A DNA stretch of 28,898 nt. Source: an uncultured Neisseriaceae bacterium (lineage in GTDB: Bacteria > Pseudomonadota > Gammaproteobacteria > Burkholderiales > UBA11063). The stretch covers positions 1-28,898 of the forward strand of contig CALFYC010000122.1 in the NCBI GenBank assembly GCA_937952895.1. The letters run 5' to 3'. Shown here one piece after another: positions 1 through 8,833 of this stretch. The first letter of the stretch is position 1; every line of letters starts with the position of its first letter. The translations under genes were made by a program, and so were the position numbers. The notes below the pieces were generated by a model. It was not told where the DNA came from, ran no database searches, and was given only the letters and a program-made list of their open reading frames with translations.

Positions 1-553
1 TATATTTAGTTTTAATACTTTGAGCAACATTAATCATATCAAAAATCTTATATGGATTTTCAACTAAACCTCGGTCACCACCCCCATTAGCACCATTATA
101 AGTAAATACTGAATCTACTTTAACTGTAGGTTCTGCAACATCGCCACCACTAATACCACCCATAGCTAGATAATTACTAGGCCAGCCAGATACTGAAGCA
201 GTTACACTTTCAACTGTTAAAGTTGTATTTCCTGAAATACTATTTAATGTTGCAGTAATGGCAGATGAGCCAATTGCAATACCAGTTGCATTACCACCAG
301 ATGTAATACTTGCAACACTAGTAGAAGAGGATGCCCAAGTAACACTATTGGTTATGTTTGATTCACTGCCATCAGAATAGTGTCCCAAAGCTACAAACTG
401 TGAAGTATTTCCTAATTTAATTGAAGGATCTTTTGGAGATACATCAATTGATTGTAAAGTTACGCTTGTTGTACTACTTCCTCCACTTCCGTTACATCCT
501 GCTATAATAACAGAACTGATTAAAACAGCTCCTAAAAAAATCTTATTAAACAT
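1..553 (-). CDS. Lipoprotein with bacterial Ig-like (Big2) domain, partial (C-terminus beyond window start)
   Basis: This reading frame is open from the ATG at 553 to the window edge, giving 184 visible residues. The first 20 residues form a lipoprotein signal ending in the lipobox IAGC, so Cys20 is the predicted lipidated residue. The +2 residue is Asn, which suggests outer-membrane sorting. After a Gly/Ser-rich linker, residues about 32-114 look like a Big2 Ig-like domain: it opens with LQSIDVSPKDPSIKLGNTSQ, has a central VTWASSSTSVASIT, and closes with NTTLTVE. The following part, with Gly-rich segments such as MGGISGGD and NGANGGGD, is unassigned and continues outside. AAGGAA precedes the ATG by about 8 bases. 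It resembles the lipoproteins of the right half of the window in style, but its Ig domain lacks their Cys pair. The lipoprotein call is firm; the function is unknown. Confidence 0.85.
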   Translation of the reverse strand, partial: MFNKIFLGAVLISSVIIAGCNGSGGSSTTSVTLQSIDVSPKDPSIKLGNTSQFVALGHYSDGSESNITNSVTWASSSTSVASITSGGNATGIAIGSSAITATLNSISGNTTLTVESVTASVSGWPSNYLAMGGISGGDVAEPTVKVDSVFTYNGANGGGDRGLVENPYKIFDMINVAQSIKTKY

Positions 554-593
554 AATAGTTTCCTTTAAAAACTTTATTTTTACATATATTAAT

Positions 594-622
594 ATATTAG
601 CATAAATATCAAATAAAATCAA
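594..622 (-). promoter_or_regulatory. Predicted sigma70-type promoter of the left-edge lipoprotein
   Basis: On the minus strand, TTGATT (617-622) and TAATAT (594-599) are separated by 17 bases. The -10 is preceded by TGC, giving the extended -10 TGCTAATAT. It lies about 40 bases upstream of the ATG at 553. This is read from sequence only. Confidence 0.55.
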
Positions 623-758
623 CAAATATTATATTCATATTGGTAGTGCCTCAGTTTCAGAAATTTATATTTTATTATCAAATGGTTATCATTTAAATGG
701 AGACACTGCCTATTTATTATGTATATTTGATTTTTATAATTAAAACCAATAATTTGAA

Positions 759-3050
759 TTATAATGATTGTGCTTCAACTGTTGCAAGTGCCACAATATT
801 TACAATCCTTCTAACTGATGAAATAGGGCTGATTACATGTGCTGGTCTTTTAATTCCCATTAAAATAGGTCCTACAGTTACTCCATCAGGGGAGGATACT
901 CTTAATAAATTGTATGAGATATTGGCAGCTTCAATATTAGGCATAACAAGTAAATTAGCTGGTCCAACTAAAGTTGAATCGGGCATAATTTGTTTTCTAA
1001 TTGCAGGAATTAGTGCTGAATCACCATGCATTTCACCATCAATTTCGAGATCAGGCATAGCTTGTTTTACCATTGCTAAAACCTCACGCATTTTCGCGGC
1101 AGTTTCAGAACACATATCAGAGCCAAAGCTACTATGTGATAATAGTGCAACTCTTGGATTAATTCCAAAACGTTTAATGGATTTAACTGCTTTTAAAGTA
1201 ATGTGAAATAGTTGTTCTGCGGTTGGGTTACGATTTACAAACGTATCGGTTACAAATAAATTACCATGAGGTAAAATAAGTGCATTCATAGTCCCGGCGA
1301 TTTGTAACTCATTATCATAGCCTAGAATATCTTTAATAATATTAAAGTGATCATAAAATTTACCAAATGTCCCACAAACCATTGCATCAGCAAGACCCAT
1401 GTGTACTGCTAATGCTCCAATTAAAGTAGTGTTTCTCGTAAGCTCACGTTTCGCCATTTCTGGAGAAACCCCGCTACGCTTCATTAAATTATAATAAGCA
1501 GTCCAATAATCTTTAAAGCGATGATCATTTTCATTATTTATAATCGTAAAGTCAGCATCAGAACGTATACGTAATCCTAAATTTTCAATACGCTTTTCAA
1601 TAACAAAAGGTCTGCCAATTAAAGTAATTTTAGCAAGATTATGATCTACAATTTCTTGTGTTGCACGCAATACCCGCTCATCTTCACCTTCGCATAAAAT
1701 AACACGTTTAGGGCTTTTACGCGCAACATTAAATACTGGGCGCATAAACATATTAGATTTATAAATATATTGATTTAAATTAGCTAAATAAGATTCCATA
1801 TCCTTAATTGGACGAGTTGCAACTCCTGAATCCATTGCTGCTTTTGCAACAGCTGGAGCAATAACACGAATTAACCTTGGATCTAATGGACGTGGAATTA
1901 AATATTCGCGACCAAAACATAATTCTTCACCACCATATGCATTAGCTACTAGTTCACTGGGTTCTTGAGTGGCTAATTCAGCAATAGCGCGAACGGTTGC
2001 GACTTTCATTGCTTCATTTATAGTGGTTGCACCAACATCTAGAGCGCCTCTAAAAATATATGGAAAGCAAAGTGCATTATTTACTTGATTGGGGTAATCA
2101 CTTCTACCAGTTGCAATAATTGCATCTGGGCGCACTTCTTTGACCAAAGATGGCATAATTTCAGGGGTTGGATTTGCTAGGGCAAACACTAAAGGATCTT
2201 TTGCCATTTTAATAATCATTTCTTGAGTAACAGTGCCAGGACCTGAGACACCTAAAAATAAATCAGCACCTTCCATCGCCTCTAATAAAGTTCTGGCTTT
2301 GGTATTACTCATATAAGATTTTTTAGATGAATCGAGGTTTTCATCACGACCTTCGTAAATTACACCTTTTGAATCGCAAACTACAATATTTTCTTTTTTA
2401 GCACCAAGTGCAACTAATAAGTTTAAGCAGGCAATAGCAGCAGCTCCTGCACCTGATACAGCAATTTTTATTTTACTAATTTCTTTTTGCACTATTTTAA
2501 GACCATTAATTGCAGCTGATGCAACAACGATTGCTGTTCCATGTTGATCGTCATGGAAAACTGGAATTTTCATACGTTCTTTTAATTTTTTTTCAATATG
2601 AAAACATTCCGGTGCTTTAATATCTTCTAAATTAATGCCACCAAAAGTAGGTTCTAATGCAGCCACTGTATCAACAAATTTATCAACATCTGTTTCATTA
2701 ATTTCAATATCAAATACATCAATTCCTGCAAATTTTTTAAATAAAATACCCTTACCTTCCATAACTGGTTTACCAGCTAAAGCTCCGATATTCCCCAAAC
2801 CTAAAACGGCAGTTCCATTAGTTACAACTCCAACTAAATTTCCTTTATTTGTATAGTCATAAGCACAAGCTGGATTTTTATCAATTTCTATACAAGGAGC
2901 CGCTACACCTGGACTATAAGCTAGAGATAGATCTCTTTGAGTTGCAACTGGTTTAGTTGAGACTACTTGAGTTTTTCCTGGAGTTGGTGATTTGTGATAT
3001 TCTAGTGCATCTTTTACTAGTTGTTCATCTAATTTAAATTTATCAGCCAT
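759..3050 (-). CDS. maeB: NADP-dependent malic enzyme, MaeB type with phosphotransacetylase-like C-terminal domain
   Basis: This enzyme oxidatively decarboxylates malate to pyruvate and CO2, making NADPH in the cytoplasm. The protein has 763 residues, close to the roughly 760 of E. coli MaeB. The malic-enzyme N-terminal domain (about residues 15-150) contains YTNKGNLVGVVTNGTAVLGL. A conserved FHDDQHGTAIV segment follows near residue 165, and the NAD(P)-binding Rossmann domain shows the loop SGAGAAAIAC. From about residue 430 a PTA_PTB-like domain begins with RVILCEGEDERVLRA. In this family that domain usually regulates (acetyl-CoA sensing) rather than catalyses. The ATG at 3050 has AAAGGT just upstream. 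A TATAAT on the minus strand at 3080-3085 is a possible -10, without a convincing -35. It is divergent from ruvC. Confidence 0.95.
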   Translation of the reverse strand: MADKFKLDEQLVKDALEYHKSPTPGKTQVVSTKPVATQRDLSLAYSPGVAAPCIEIDKNPACAYDYTNKGNLVGVVTNGTAVLGLGNIGALAGKPVMEGKGILFKKFAGIDVFDIEINETDVDKFVDTVAALEPTFGGINLEDIKAPECFHIEKKLKERMKIPVFHDDQHGTAIVVASAAINGLKIVQKEISKIKIAVSGAGAAAIACLNLLVALGAKKENIVVCDSKGVIYEGRDENLDSSKKSYMSNTKARTLLEAMEGADLFLGVSGPGTVTQEMIIKMAKDPLVFALANPTPEIMPSLVKEVRPDAIIATGRSDYPNQVNNALCFPYIFRGALDVGATTINEAMKVATVRAIAELATQEPSELVANAYGGEELCFGREYLIPRPLDPRLIRVIAPAVAKAAMDSGVATRPIKDMESYLANLNQYIYKSNMFMRPVFNVARKSPKRVILCEGEDERVLRATQEIVDHNLAKITLIGRPFVIEKRIENLGLRIRSDADFTIINNENDHRFKDYWTAYYNLMKRSGVSPEMAKRELTRNTTLIGALAVHMGLADAMVCGTFGKFYDHFNIIKDILGYDNELQIAGTMNALILPHGNLFVTDTFVNRNPTAEQLFHITLKAVKSIKRFGINPRVALLSHSSFGSDMCSETAAKMREVLAMVKQAMPDLEIDGEMHGDSALIPAIRKQIMPDSTLVGPANLLVMPNIEAANISYNLLRVSSPDGVTVGPILMGIKRPAHVISPISSVRRIVNIVALATVEAQSL

Positions 3051-3157
3051 AATAATGTGACCTTTAACTAATTAATGTAATTATATTTATTGATTATGCC
3101 CAATTTTACTACTTAAGATAGGTTTATGGTGTAAAAAAGATATTGCAATGCAATGTT

Positions 3158-3166
3158 TGTTATAAT
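3158..3166 (+). promoter_or_regulatory. Predicted extended -10 promoter of ruvC
   Basis: TGTTATAAT carries a perfect TATAAT (3161-3166) with the TGn extension. No good -35 is seen at 17 bases, which is normal for extended -10 promoters. It lies 23 bases before the ruvC start. Confidence 0.6.
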
Positions 3167-3189
3167 TAGGTCAGTAGTTTGGAGTAAAT

Positions 3190-3708
3190 ATGCGAATAAT
3201 TGGGATTGATCCTGGTCTTAGAACCACAGGGTTTGGAGTGATTGAAGTAATTGAAGGAAGTACATATTATGTTACTTCAGGTATTGTTACAACAAAAGTA
3301 GAAGATTCGCTAGATTTACGTCTAAAAACTATCTTTCAGGGTATTAATACCGTAATTAAAGATAGTAAGCCTACGATTGCAAGTATTGAAAAAGTATTTG
3401 TTAATGTTAATCCTCAATCAACTTTACTGTTAGGTCAAGCACGAGGTGCTGCAATAGTTGCATGTGTTAATAATAATCTCTCAGTTAGTGAATATACTGC
3501 ATTACAAGTAAAGCAGTCTGTTGTAGGTTTTGGCCACGCTGATAAACAACAGGTAGGTAAAATGGTCAAACAAATTCTTAAATTAAATGGTGAACCTAAA
3601 GCTGATGCGGCAGATGCTTTAGCTATTGCACTTACTCATCTACATTATTCAAAAATCTGTAAAACTTTTAATATAAAGAATATTAAAGGTGGCCGTCTAA
3701 TCGGTTAA
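3190..3708 (+). CDS. ruvC: Crossover junction endodeoxyribonuclease RuvC
   Basis: RuvC is the dimeric nuclease that cuts Holliday junctions during recombination repair. The product has 172 residues, against 173 in E. coli. The four acidic catalytic residues are visible: Asp7 in MRIIGIDPGLRTTGFG, Glu67 in ASIEKVFV, and Asp139 and Asp142 in KADAADALAIALTH. The segment NPQSTLLLGQARGAA is also typical. GGAG at 3181-3184 lies 5 bases before the ATG. In many bacteria ruvC sits with ruvA and ruvB. Here it is alone, divergent from maeB and convergent with the SIS gene. The 128-base convergent gap after it (3709-3836) has only weak AT-only hairpins and no clear terminator. Confidence 0.96.
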   Translation: MRIIGIDPGLRTTGFGVIEVIEGSTYYVTSGIVTTKVEDSLDLRLKTIFQGINTVIKDSKPTIASIEKVFVNVNPQSTLLLGQARGAAIVACVNNNLSVSEYTALQVKQSVVGFGHADKQQVGKMVKQILKLNGEPKADAADALAIALTHLHYSKICKTFNIKNIKGGRLIG

Positions 3709-3836
3709 TTCTTTATCCCAAAATATTGCAGCACCCTAATAAATTTTTAATTTAAATATTTCTAAATTAAGATCATGTTATAGTTTATTCAATAAAGTAA
3801 ATTTTTATCCTATTTTAAAAAAAGTTAGCATGTCAA

Positions 3837-5363
3837 TCAATGAGCTTTTAAAAATGCTGAAACTACATTTTTTACAATAGATTGCCCTTCATCTAGATTA
3901 TTGATTTCTCTAAAAGTTGTTGTGGCAACTTCCTTATATGTGACATTTAAATTATGATTTGTATTTAATAAAAACATCGAATAGCGAATAGCTCTATCAA
4001 TTAATTTAAAATTACTTGGTTTTAAAGATAACATCATATTACCGTCAAAGTAACCAAGTATTCCAAATAAGATTGTTGAATGTGCATTTAAGCAAATTTT
4101 ATAAACCAAACTTTTGATTAAATCACAATTGGGTAAATTGAAATTAATTGAAGAGTTATCTAGTGTAATACTCAAAATGTTATTTTTTGAATCCCATCTA
4201 GATAGATGCTGTTTTTGAGAAAGATAGTTGCCTAATACCCGAAGACTATTTATTGATAAATCAAATTTATCAATATAATTCCGATTGGTTGTTGGATAAT
4301 TATTCCAATTTAATGAATATGGAATATTTCCAAATAAAAACTGCCATACTTCAGATTTATTTTTTATATTTTCAAGTGATAAATAAAATGGGCATGGTTT
4401 AATTGATGGATTATATTCATTTTCAAAAGATGGAAGATTGAAAGTCGGTGATCTTTCAGTAATATCAGCAAGTAAACTCAACCCTAATAGCATATCAGAG
4501 GTTTGATATAAAATAAATTCTTTTTGCTTAATAATCTTTGCTTCTAAATTAGTAATGGGGGCTAATTGATGCAATGCTAAAGAATTAATTTCATTATAAA
4601 TAGTATCAATAAATGTTTCAATATTGTTATTAGGCATCATTGCAAGTCCAATAGCAATATGCATAGCTGTAGTTGCAGATAACCTGGTGCTTCCAGTTAA
4701 TACCATAGCTCCGACGTCAAGAGACATCGCATTAATTTTATTTGAAATAACAATATTTTTAGGATTACGTTCTAAAATACTAGTTATAGAATTATTAAAA
4801 ACAAAATATGGTTTATATTTGCCATTTTCTGCAACATATTGAATTGGAGTAATAATAAATGGTGATTCACCACTAGCGCTCAGACCAATTAGTAGATCCT
4901 TATCTAGGTCAAATCCTTGATCAAGAATTTGTTGTATTCCAAAGTGTCCATTATCTTCAAATTGTTCAACAGCTTTTATTAATGAAATATCTCCACCAGC
5001 ACTAACTGATACAACTTGAGATCGATTAATATTCGGTAATTGTTGCCAAAGACGCTTTAATAACATAGCAAGTCGCCCACTTGCGCCACATCCGATTAAA
5101 TAAACTTTGCCCTTACGCTTAAGACATTCTGTTATATCATTTTGTAAGAGTTTAATTAAATTGACATGTTCTTTTAAAGTAGATATTGCATGTAATTCTA
5201 TACTTTTAAATAATTCAAATGCAGTATTTATATTGCTTACACATAAATTAGAAAAATCTTTAGTTAGTGGATTTGGTGCTTCAGTTACCAAAGTAGATTT
5301 TAAAAATCTATCATGTTGTTGCCAAAATTGATTAATTTGTTCTTGATCAAATTTAAGATTCAT
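3837..5363 (-). CDS. Double-SIS protein of the MurQ / glucokinase-regulatory-protein (GKRP) superfamily
   Basis: I place the start at the ATG at 5363 (508 residues), 16 bases after the rodA stop. A longer TTG start at 5420 would overlap rodA by 41 bases. The N-terminus has the MurQ-like opening TEAPNPLTKDFSNL (from residue 27). The first SIS domain contains GCGASGRLAML (about 91), AGGD (122), a SASGES loop (162) and LTGSTRLSATTAMH (222). The second half has ITERSPTF and a C-terminal segment, GYFDGNMMLSLKPSNFKLID, that resembles the MurQ tail. Single-SIS MurQ is about 300 residues; this length and two-domain plan are closer to GKRP. The Glu that follows the first SIS loop in MurQ (E. coli Glu83) is absent here: the residues are LLKRLWQQL. 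A sugar-phosphate-sensing or regulatory role is therefore more likely than etherase activity, but neither is shown. It is last in the tkt-mre-mrdA-rodA directon. Confidence 0.75.
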   Translation of the reverse strand: MNLKFDQEQINQFWQQHDRFLKSTLVTEAPNPLTKDFSNLCVSNINTAFELFKSIELHAISTLKEHVNLIKLLQNDITECLKRKGKVYLIGCGASGRLAMLLKRLWQQLPNINRSQVVSVSAGGDISLIKAVEQFEDNGHFGIQQILDQGFDLDKDLLIGLSASGESPFIITPIQYVAENGKYKPYFVFNNSITSILERNPKNIVISNKINAMSLDVGAMVLTGSTRLSATTAMHIAIGLAMMPNNNIETFIDTIYNEINSLALHQLAPITNLEAKIIKQKEFILYQTSDMLLGLSLLADITERSPTFNLPSFENEYNPSIKPCPFYLSLENIKNKSEVWQFLFGNIPYSLNWNNYPTTNRNYIDKFDLSINSLRVLGNYLSQKQHLSRWDSKNNILSITLDNSSINFNLPNCDLIKSLVYKICLNAHSTILFGILGYFDGNMMLSLKPSNFKLIDRAIRYSMFLLNTNHNLNVTYKEVATTTFREINNLDEGQSIVKNVVSAFLKAH

Positions 5364-5379
5364 ATAAGTAAGCTTATAA

Positions 5380-6483
5380 TTAATATTTGGTTTGTTTAAC
5401 CATGGCAAGTAATATTCCAAATTCTATCATTAATACAATAGTTGCGGTTCCACCATAACTAATGAATGGAAGGGGAACTCCAACCACCGGAAAAATTCCA
5501 GCAACCATTCCCATATTTACCAATACATATAAAGTCATTGAAAGAATAATACTTCCTGCTAGACTTTTAGTAAATATATCGTTTGAATTATTAACGATTT
5601 TTAAGCAATGAAGAATTAAAATTAAATATAAGGCTAAGATCACACTTACTCCAATAAACCCCATTTCTTCAGCAAGAACAGATACCACAAAATCAGTCCG
5701 CTTTTCTGGAATAAAATCTAAATGAATTTGAGTGCCTTTTAAATACCCTTTTCCAAATAAACCACCAGAACCAATAGCAATCATTCCTTGAATAATATGA
5801 TAACCTTTACCTAATGGATCAGATTGAGGGTCAATTAAAGTTAAAATTCTATGTTTTTGATAATCATGTAGAAAATGCCAAATGATAGGGGTTGAACCTA
5901 AAAATAATCCTAAGCTATATATGATTACTTTCCAAGGTAACCCTACAAAAAACATTACAAAGAATCCAGCGCAAAAGACTAAAATTGAAGTTCCTAAATC
6001 CGGTTGTTTAGCAATTAAAATAAATGGTAATAAAATTAAAAGAAATGCATAAACATAATCTATAAATTTTAAAGCAGATGTTTTAATTGAAAAATAATAA
6101 GCTAGAATTAATGGTACAGATATCTTACATAATTCTGATGGTTGAATGCGAATACCTAAATTTAACCAGCGTTTAGCACCATGAACTTTGGTGCCAACAA
6201 ACATTACTGCAATTAATAGTATAATATTAATTACATAAATGGGAATTGCACTATTTCTTAAATGATTTAAATTCATATTAGCAATAAAGATTAAAATTAT
6301 AAATGAGATTAAAAGATATGTAATATCTGTCATAAGACGATTTATTGATTGATCATTAGCTGAATATTGGACAACAATATTGATTGATGCAAGTAGAAGT
6401 AATATAGTAACAATTACCTTATCTAATTTATAAAAGATTTTTAAGAAACGTATAATACTACTAGTTATCTTCGGTGTCATCAT
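5380..6483 (-). CDS. rodA: Rod-shape peptidoglycan glycosyltransferase RodA (SEDS family)
   Basis: RodA polymerises lipid II into glycan strands during side-wall elongation, in complex with PBP2. From the ATG at 6483 it has 367 residues (E. coli 370). The polytopic membrane profile and the SEDS signatures are clear: IQPSELCKISVPLILAYYFS, FIPEKRTDFVVSVLAEEMG and GVPLPFISYGGTATIV. The Asp in EKRTDF, about residue 264, corresponds to the catalytic Asp262 of E. coli. A TTG-initiated extension to 6564 is possible but adds a non-homologous polar leader. The tandem ATGATG at 6478-6483 has a good ribosome site and is preferred. The gene overlaps the end of mrdA by 23 bases, so translational coupling is likely. 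Confidence 0.94.
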   Translation of the reverse strand: MMTPKITSSIIRFLKIFYKLDKVIVTILLLLASINIVVQYSANDQSINRLMTDITYLLISFIILIFIANMNLNHLRNSAIPIYVINIILLIAVMFVGTKVHGAKRWLNLGIRIQPSELCKISVPLILAYYFSIKTSALKFIDYVYAFLLILLPFILIAKQPDLGTSILVFCAGFFVMFFVGLPWKVIIYSLGLFLGSTPIIWHFLHDYQKHRILTLIDPQSDPLGKGYHIIQGMIAIGSGGLFGKGYLKGTQIHLDFIPEKRTDFVVSVLAEEMGFIGVSVILALYLILILHCLKIVNNSNDIFTKSLAGSIILSMTLYVLVNMGMVAGIFPVVGVPLPFISYGGTATIVLMIEFGILLAMVKQTKY

Positions 6484-8365
6484 CACTATTTTCCTCACCA
6501 TCTTGATTATTGTTTGGGGTGAATTTGAGATATTGGTTATTATCTGTTGAGTTATTTTTATCAATTAAATAATAATCAAACAATTTACGTGCAATTGGTC
6601 CTGCAGCTGAAGCTCCCCATCCACCATTTTCGACAATAACAGCAACGGCAATTTTAGGATTATCAACTGGTGCAAATGCAATAAACCATGCATGATCTTT
6701 AAATTCTTGTCCGCTAAACTTCGCTTTACGACTATCTTGATTCATTCCAACTACTTGAGCTGTTCCAGTTTTTCCAGCCATGGTGTATTTTAAGCCAACT
6801 CCTAATTGACGTGCATTTCCTTCCGTAATCACTTTTTGCATAGCTTTTTTTACTACTTCAATATCGGATTGTGGTATGGGTAATCTTGATTCAGCATAAC
6901 GATATGATTCAATTGTTGTGCCATCTTTTTCTAAAATACGATTTAAAAAATGTGGTTTTATTACAATGCCATCATTTGCCAAAATTGCGGTTGCTTGAGC
7001 CATTTGTAATGGAGTATAGTTATTAAAGCCTTGACCAATTCCAATATTTACGCTATCGGCGGCTAACCAATTTTTTTGATATGGATCACGTGAAAATCGT
7101 TTAGCTTTCCAAGCTCTTGATGGTAATAAACCAGGGTTTTCATGTGGTAAATCAATCCCAGTTTTTGCACCAAAACCAAAAAGATTCATTACTTGATCTA
7201 GACGATCAATTCCCATATCTAGACCCAATTTATAAAAATAAGCGTCAGAAGAATGCATAATTGCCTGAGTTAAATTGATTATTCCTAAACCATTTGGTTG
7301 ACTATCACGAAATTTATGTGTAGAGCCGGGAATAATATAATATCCTGGATCATTCATAGTCTGCTCAGGAGTTCTAATTCCTAAATAAAGTGATCCAATT
7401 GCCATAAATGGTTTAAAAGTTGACCCAGGTGGGTAGGAGCCTTGAGATGCACGATTTAATAGAGGCTTATTGGAGTTATTTGATAAATCATCCCAATCAT
7501 CATTACTAATTCCATCAATAAACCAATTAGGATCAAACCCAGGTTTGGAAACATAAGCTAAAATCCCACCTGTTTGAGGATCAATTGCTACAATTGCACC
7601 CTTATTATCACCCAAAGCTTTCCATGCTAATTGTTGTAGATTATTATCAATAGTTAATTCTATAGTATAACCATCAGTCGCTTGAGTATTTGCAATTAAA
7701 CCTACTTCATTACCAAAAGCGTCAGTTTGAATAATTTTCTTACCTAGTTGGCCCCGCAAATAACCTTCATAATATGCTTCTAATCCACTTTTACCAATGT
7801 AGTCATTAGATAAATAATCATTAGATTGGCCAGATTTATCAATTTTAGCTTTATCATTACTACTAACTCTACCGACATAACCAATACTATGTGAATAAAT
7901 TTCATCAAATGGATAGTAGCGTTTTGTTCTTGCAAATACAGATAATTCAGGAAATTCATAACCATGCGCAGTCAAGTTGGCTACTTCAGTATTTGAAAGA
8001 TCATCTTTAATTATAATCCAATCATAATTTTTAGAATGTTTTAACTGAGTTTGGTATTTTTTACGATCAAGTTCAGTAATATTTATATATTCAGATAGTT
8101 TATCAAATAAATCATTGGATTTCTTAATGGATTTAGGTAGTATTGCAACGACATAAGAGACTTTATTATCTGAAAGTATTACGCCATTTCGATCAATAAT
8201 GCCCCCACGCACAGGTAGTGCGGCAACAATTGAGGAATAATTATTGATTGATTGTTGTAATAAGTTACCGTGATCAATTAATTGTAAATAAAAATAACGT
8301 GAAAATAAAATTATGAAAGTACATATTACAAATATGTAGGATGCAATAATTCTACTCTTAGTCAT
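6461..8365 (-). CDS. mrdA: Penicillin-binding protein 2 (peptidoglycan transpeptidase)
   Basis: PBP2 is the transpeptidase that cross-links new glycan strands made by RodA during cell elongation. It has 634 residues (E. coli 633). A single N-terminal membrane anchor spans about residues 5-25. The pedestal domain starts with VRGGIIDRNGVIL. The penicillin-binding motifs are STFK with catalytic Ser315, SSD at 372-374, and KTG at 532-534. The C-terminal tail is unusually acidic (EENSDDDTED) and its coding sequence contains the rodA ribosome site. Its ATG follows the mreD stop codon with no gap (TAAATG on the minus strand). Confidence 0.96.
   Translation of the reverse strand: MTKSRIIASYIFVICTFIILFSRYFYLQLIDHGNLLQQSINNYSSIVAALPVRGGIIDRNGVILSDNKVSYVVAILPKSIKKSNDLFDKLSEYINITELDRKKYQTQLKHSKNYDWIIIKDDLSNTEVANLTAHGYEFPELSVFARTKRYYPFDEIYSHSIGYVGRVSSNDKAKIDKSGQSNDYLSNDYIGKSGLEAYYEGYLRGQLGKKIIQTDAFGNEVGLIANTQATDGYTIELTIDNNLQQLAWKALGDNKGAIVAIDPQTGGILAYVSKPGFDPNWFIDGISNDDWDDLSNNSNKPLLNRASQGSYPPGSTFKPFMAIGSLYLGIRTPEQTMNDPGYYIIPGSTHKFRDSQPNGLGIINLTQAIMHSSDAYFYKLGLDMGIDRLDQVMNLFGFGAKTGIDLPHENPGLLPSRAWKAKRFSRDPYQKNWLAADSVNIGIGQGFNNYTPLQMAQATAILANDGIVIKPHFLNRILEKDGTTIESYRYAESRLPIPQSDIEVVKKAMQKVITEGNARQLGVGLKYTMAGKTGTAQVVGMNQDSRKAKFSGQEFKDHAWFIAFAPVDNPKIAVAVIVENGGWGASAAGPIARKLFDYYLIDKNNSTDNNQYLKFTPNNNQDGEENSDDDTEDN
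6489..6496 (-). promoter_or_regulatory. Ribosome binding site of rodA, inside mrdA
   Basis: On the minus strand GAGGAAAA is followed by TAGTG and the tandem ATGATG. AGGA is 8 bases from the first ATG, which decides the rodA start in favour of 6483 over the upstream TTG at 6564. Confidence 0.7.
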
Positions 8366-8833
8366 TTAGAGAACTAAATCTGCAGAAAATCTAATTATAT
8401 AACGCTGAAGTATCCATAGAATTAATGGGCTAATTAGGAATATTTCAATTAAATAACTAAGCCAACTAAAGCTTGAATTATGGGTGATTAAGCCAATAAT
8501 TGTAATAATTATAACAAGTAATGAATAAACGATTCCATTTATAAAATTTTTTTGATAGTTATTACAAATTTTATAAAAATGGACAAAATATCCAGTAATA
8601 AAACTAATTAAAATAGCAGCAAATAAATGAGTACCTAAATACCAATGTCCAATTAAATCAGCTAATAGTGATAGAACAATTAAAGTGCGAATTTGATAAG
8701 TATCATTTAATAATATTAATACAAGAAAAATACCTAAAATATCTACATAAAATATAGTTAAGCTATTCATAATTAATTGGCAAAATATTAATCCAATAAC
8801 TAAAATTATCCATTTAAATTGTTTAGTTTGCAT
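8366..8833 (-). CDS. mreD: Rod-shape-determining membrane protein MreD
   Basis: This is a small polytopic inner-membrane protein of 155 residues, the usual size for MreD (E. coli 162). It has about five hydrophobic segments, for example IILVIGLIFCQLIMN at the N-terminus and a C-terminal LIEIFLISPLILWIL. Sequence conservation in MreD is low, so the call rests mainly on its position between mreC and mrdA plus the membrane profile. MreD works with MreC to link cytoplasmic MreB filaments to PBP2 and RodA. Its ATG lies inside the last codons of mreC (11-base overlap). Confidence 0.88.
   Translation of the reverse strand: MQTKQFKWIILVIGLIFCQLIMNSLTIFYVDILGIFLVLILLNDTYQIRTLIVLSLLADLIGHWYLGTHLFAAILISFITGYFVHFYKICNNYQKNFINGIVYSLLVIIITIIGLITHNSSFSWLSYLIEIFLISPLILWILQRYIIRFSADLVL

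Noticed and set aside
642..710. Imperfect stem GGTAGTGCCTC / GAGACACTGCC downstream of maeB
   Set aside because: It has a loop of nearly 50 bases, a mismatch and a G-U pair, and no U-tract; too weak to call a terminator.
697..1206. 169-aa plus-strand open frame
   Set aside because: It lies antisense inside maeB, lacks a ribosome site, and its composition is that expected of the complement of a real gene.
3692..3701. GCCGTCTAAT resembling the Neisseria DNA uptake sequence GCCGTCTGAA
   Set aside because: It is a single inexact match inside the ruvC coding sequence with no other copies noticed; chance is the best explanation.
5364..5420. TTG-initiated extension of the SIS protein into rodA
   Set aside because: It adds 19 residues without MurQ/GKRP similarity and overlaps rodA; the ATG at 5363 starts just before the conserved region.
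6484..6564. TTG-initiated extension of RodA
   Set aside because: It adds 27 polar residues not expected in RodA; the ATGATG with GAGGAAAA gives the usual length.
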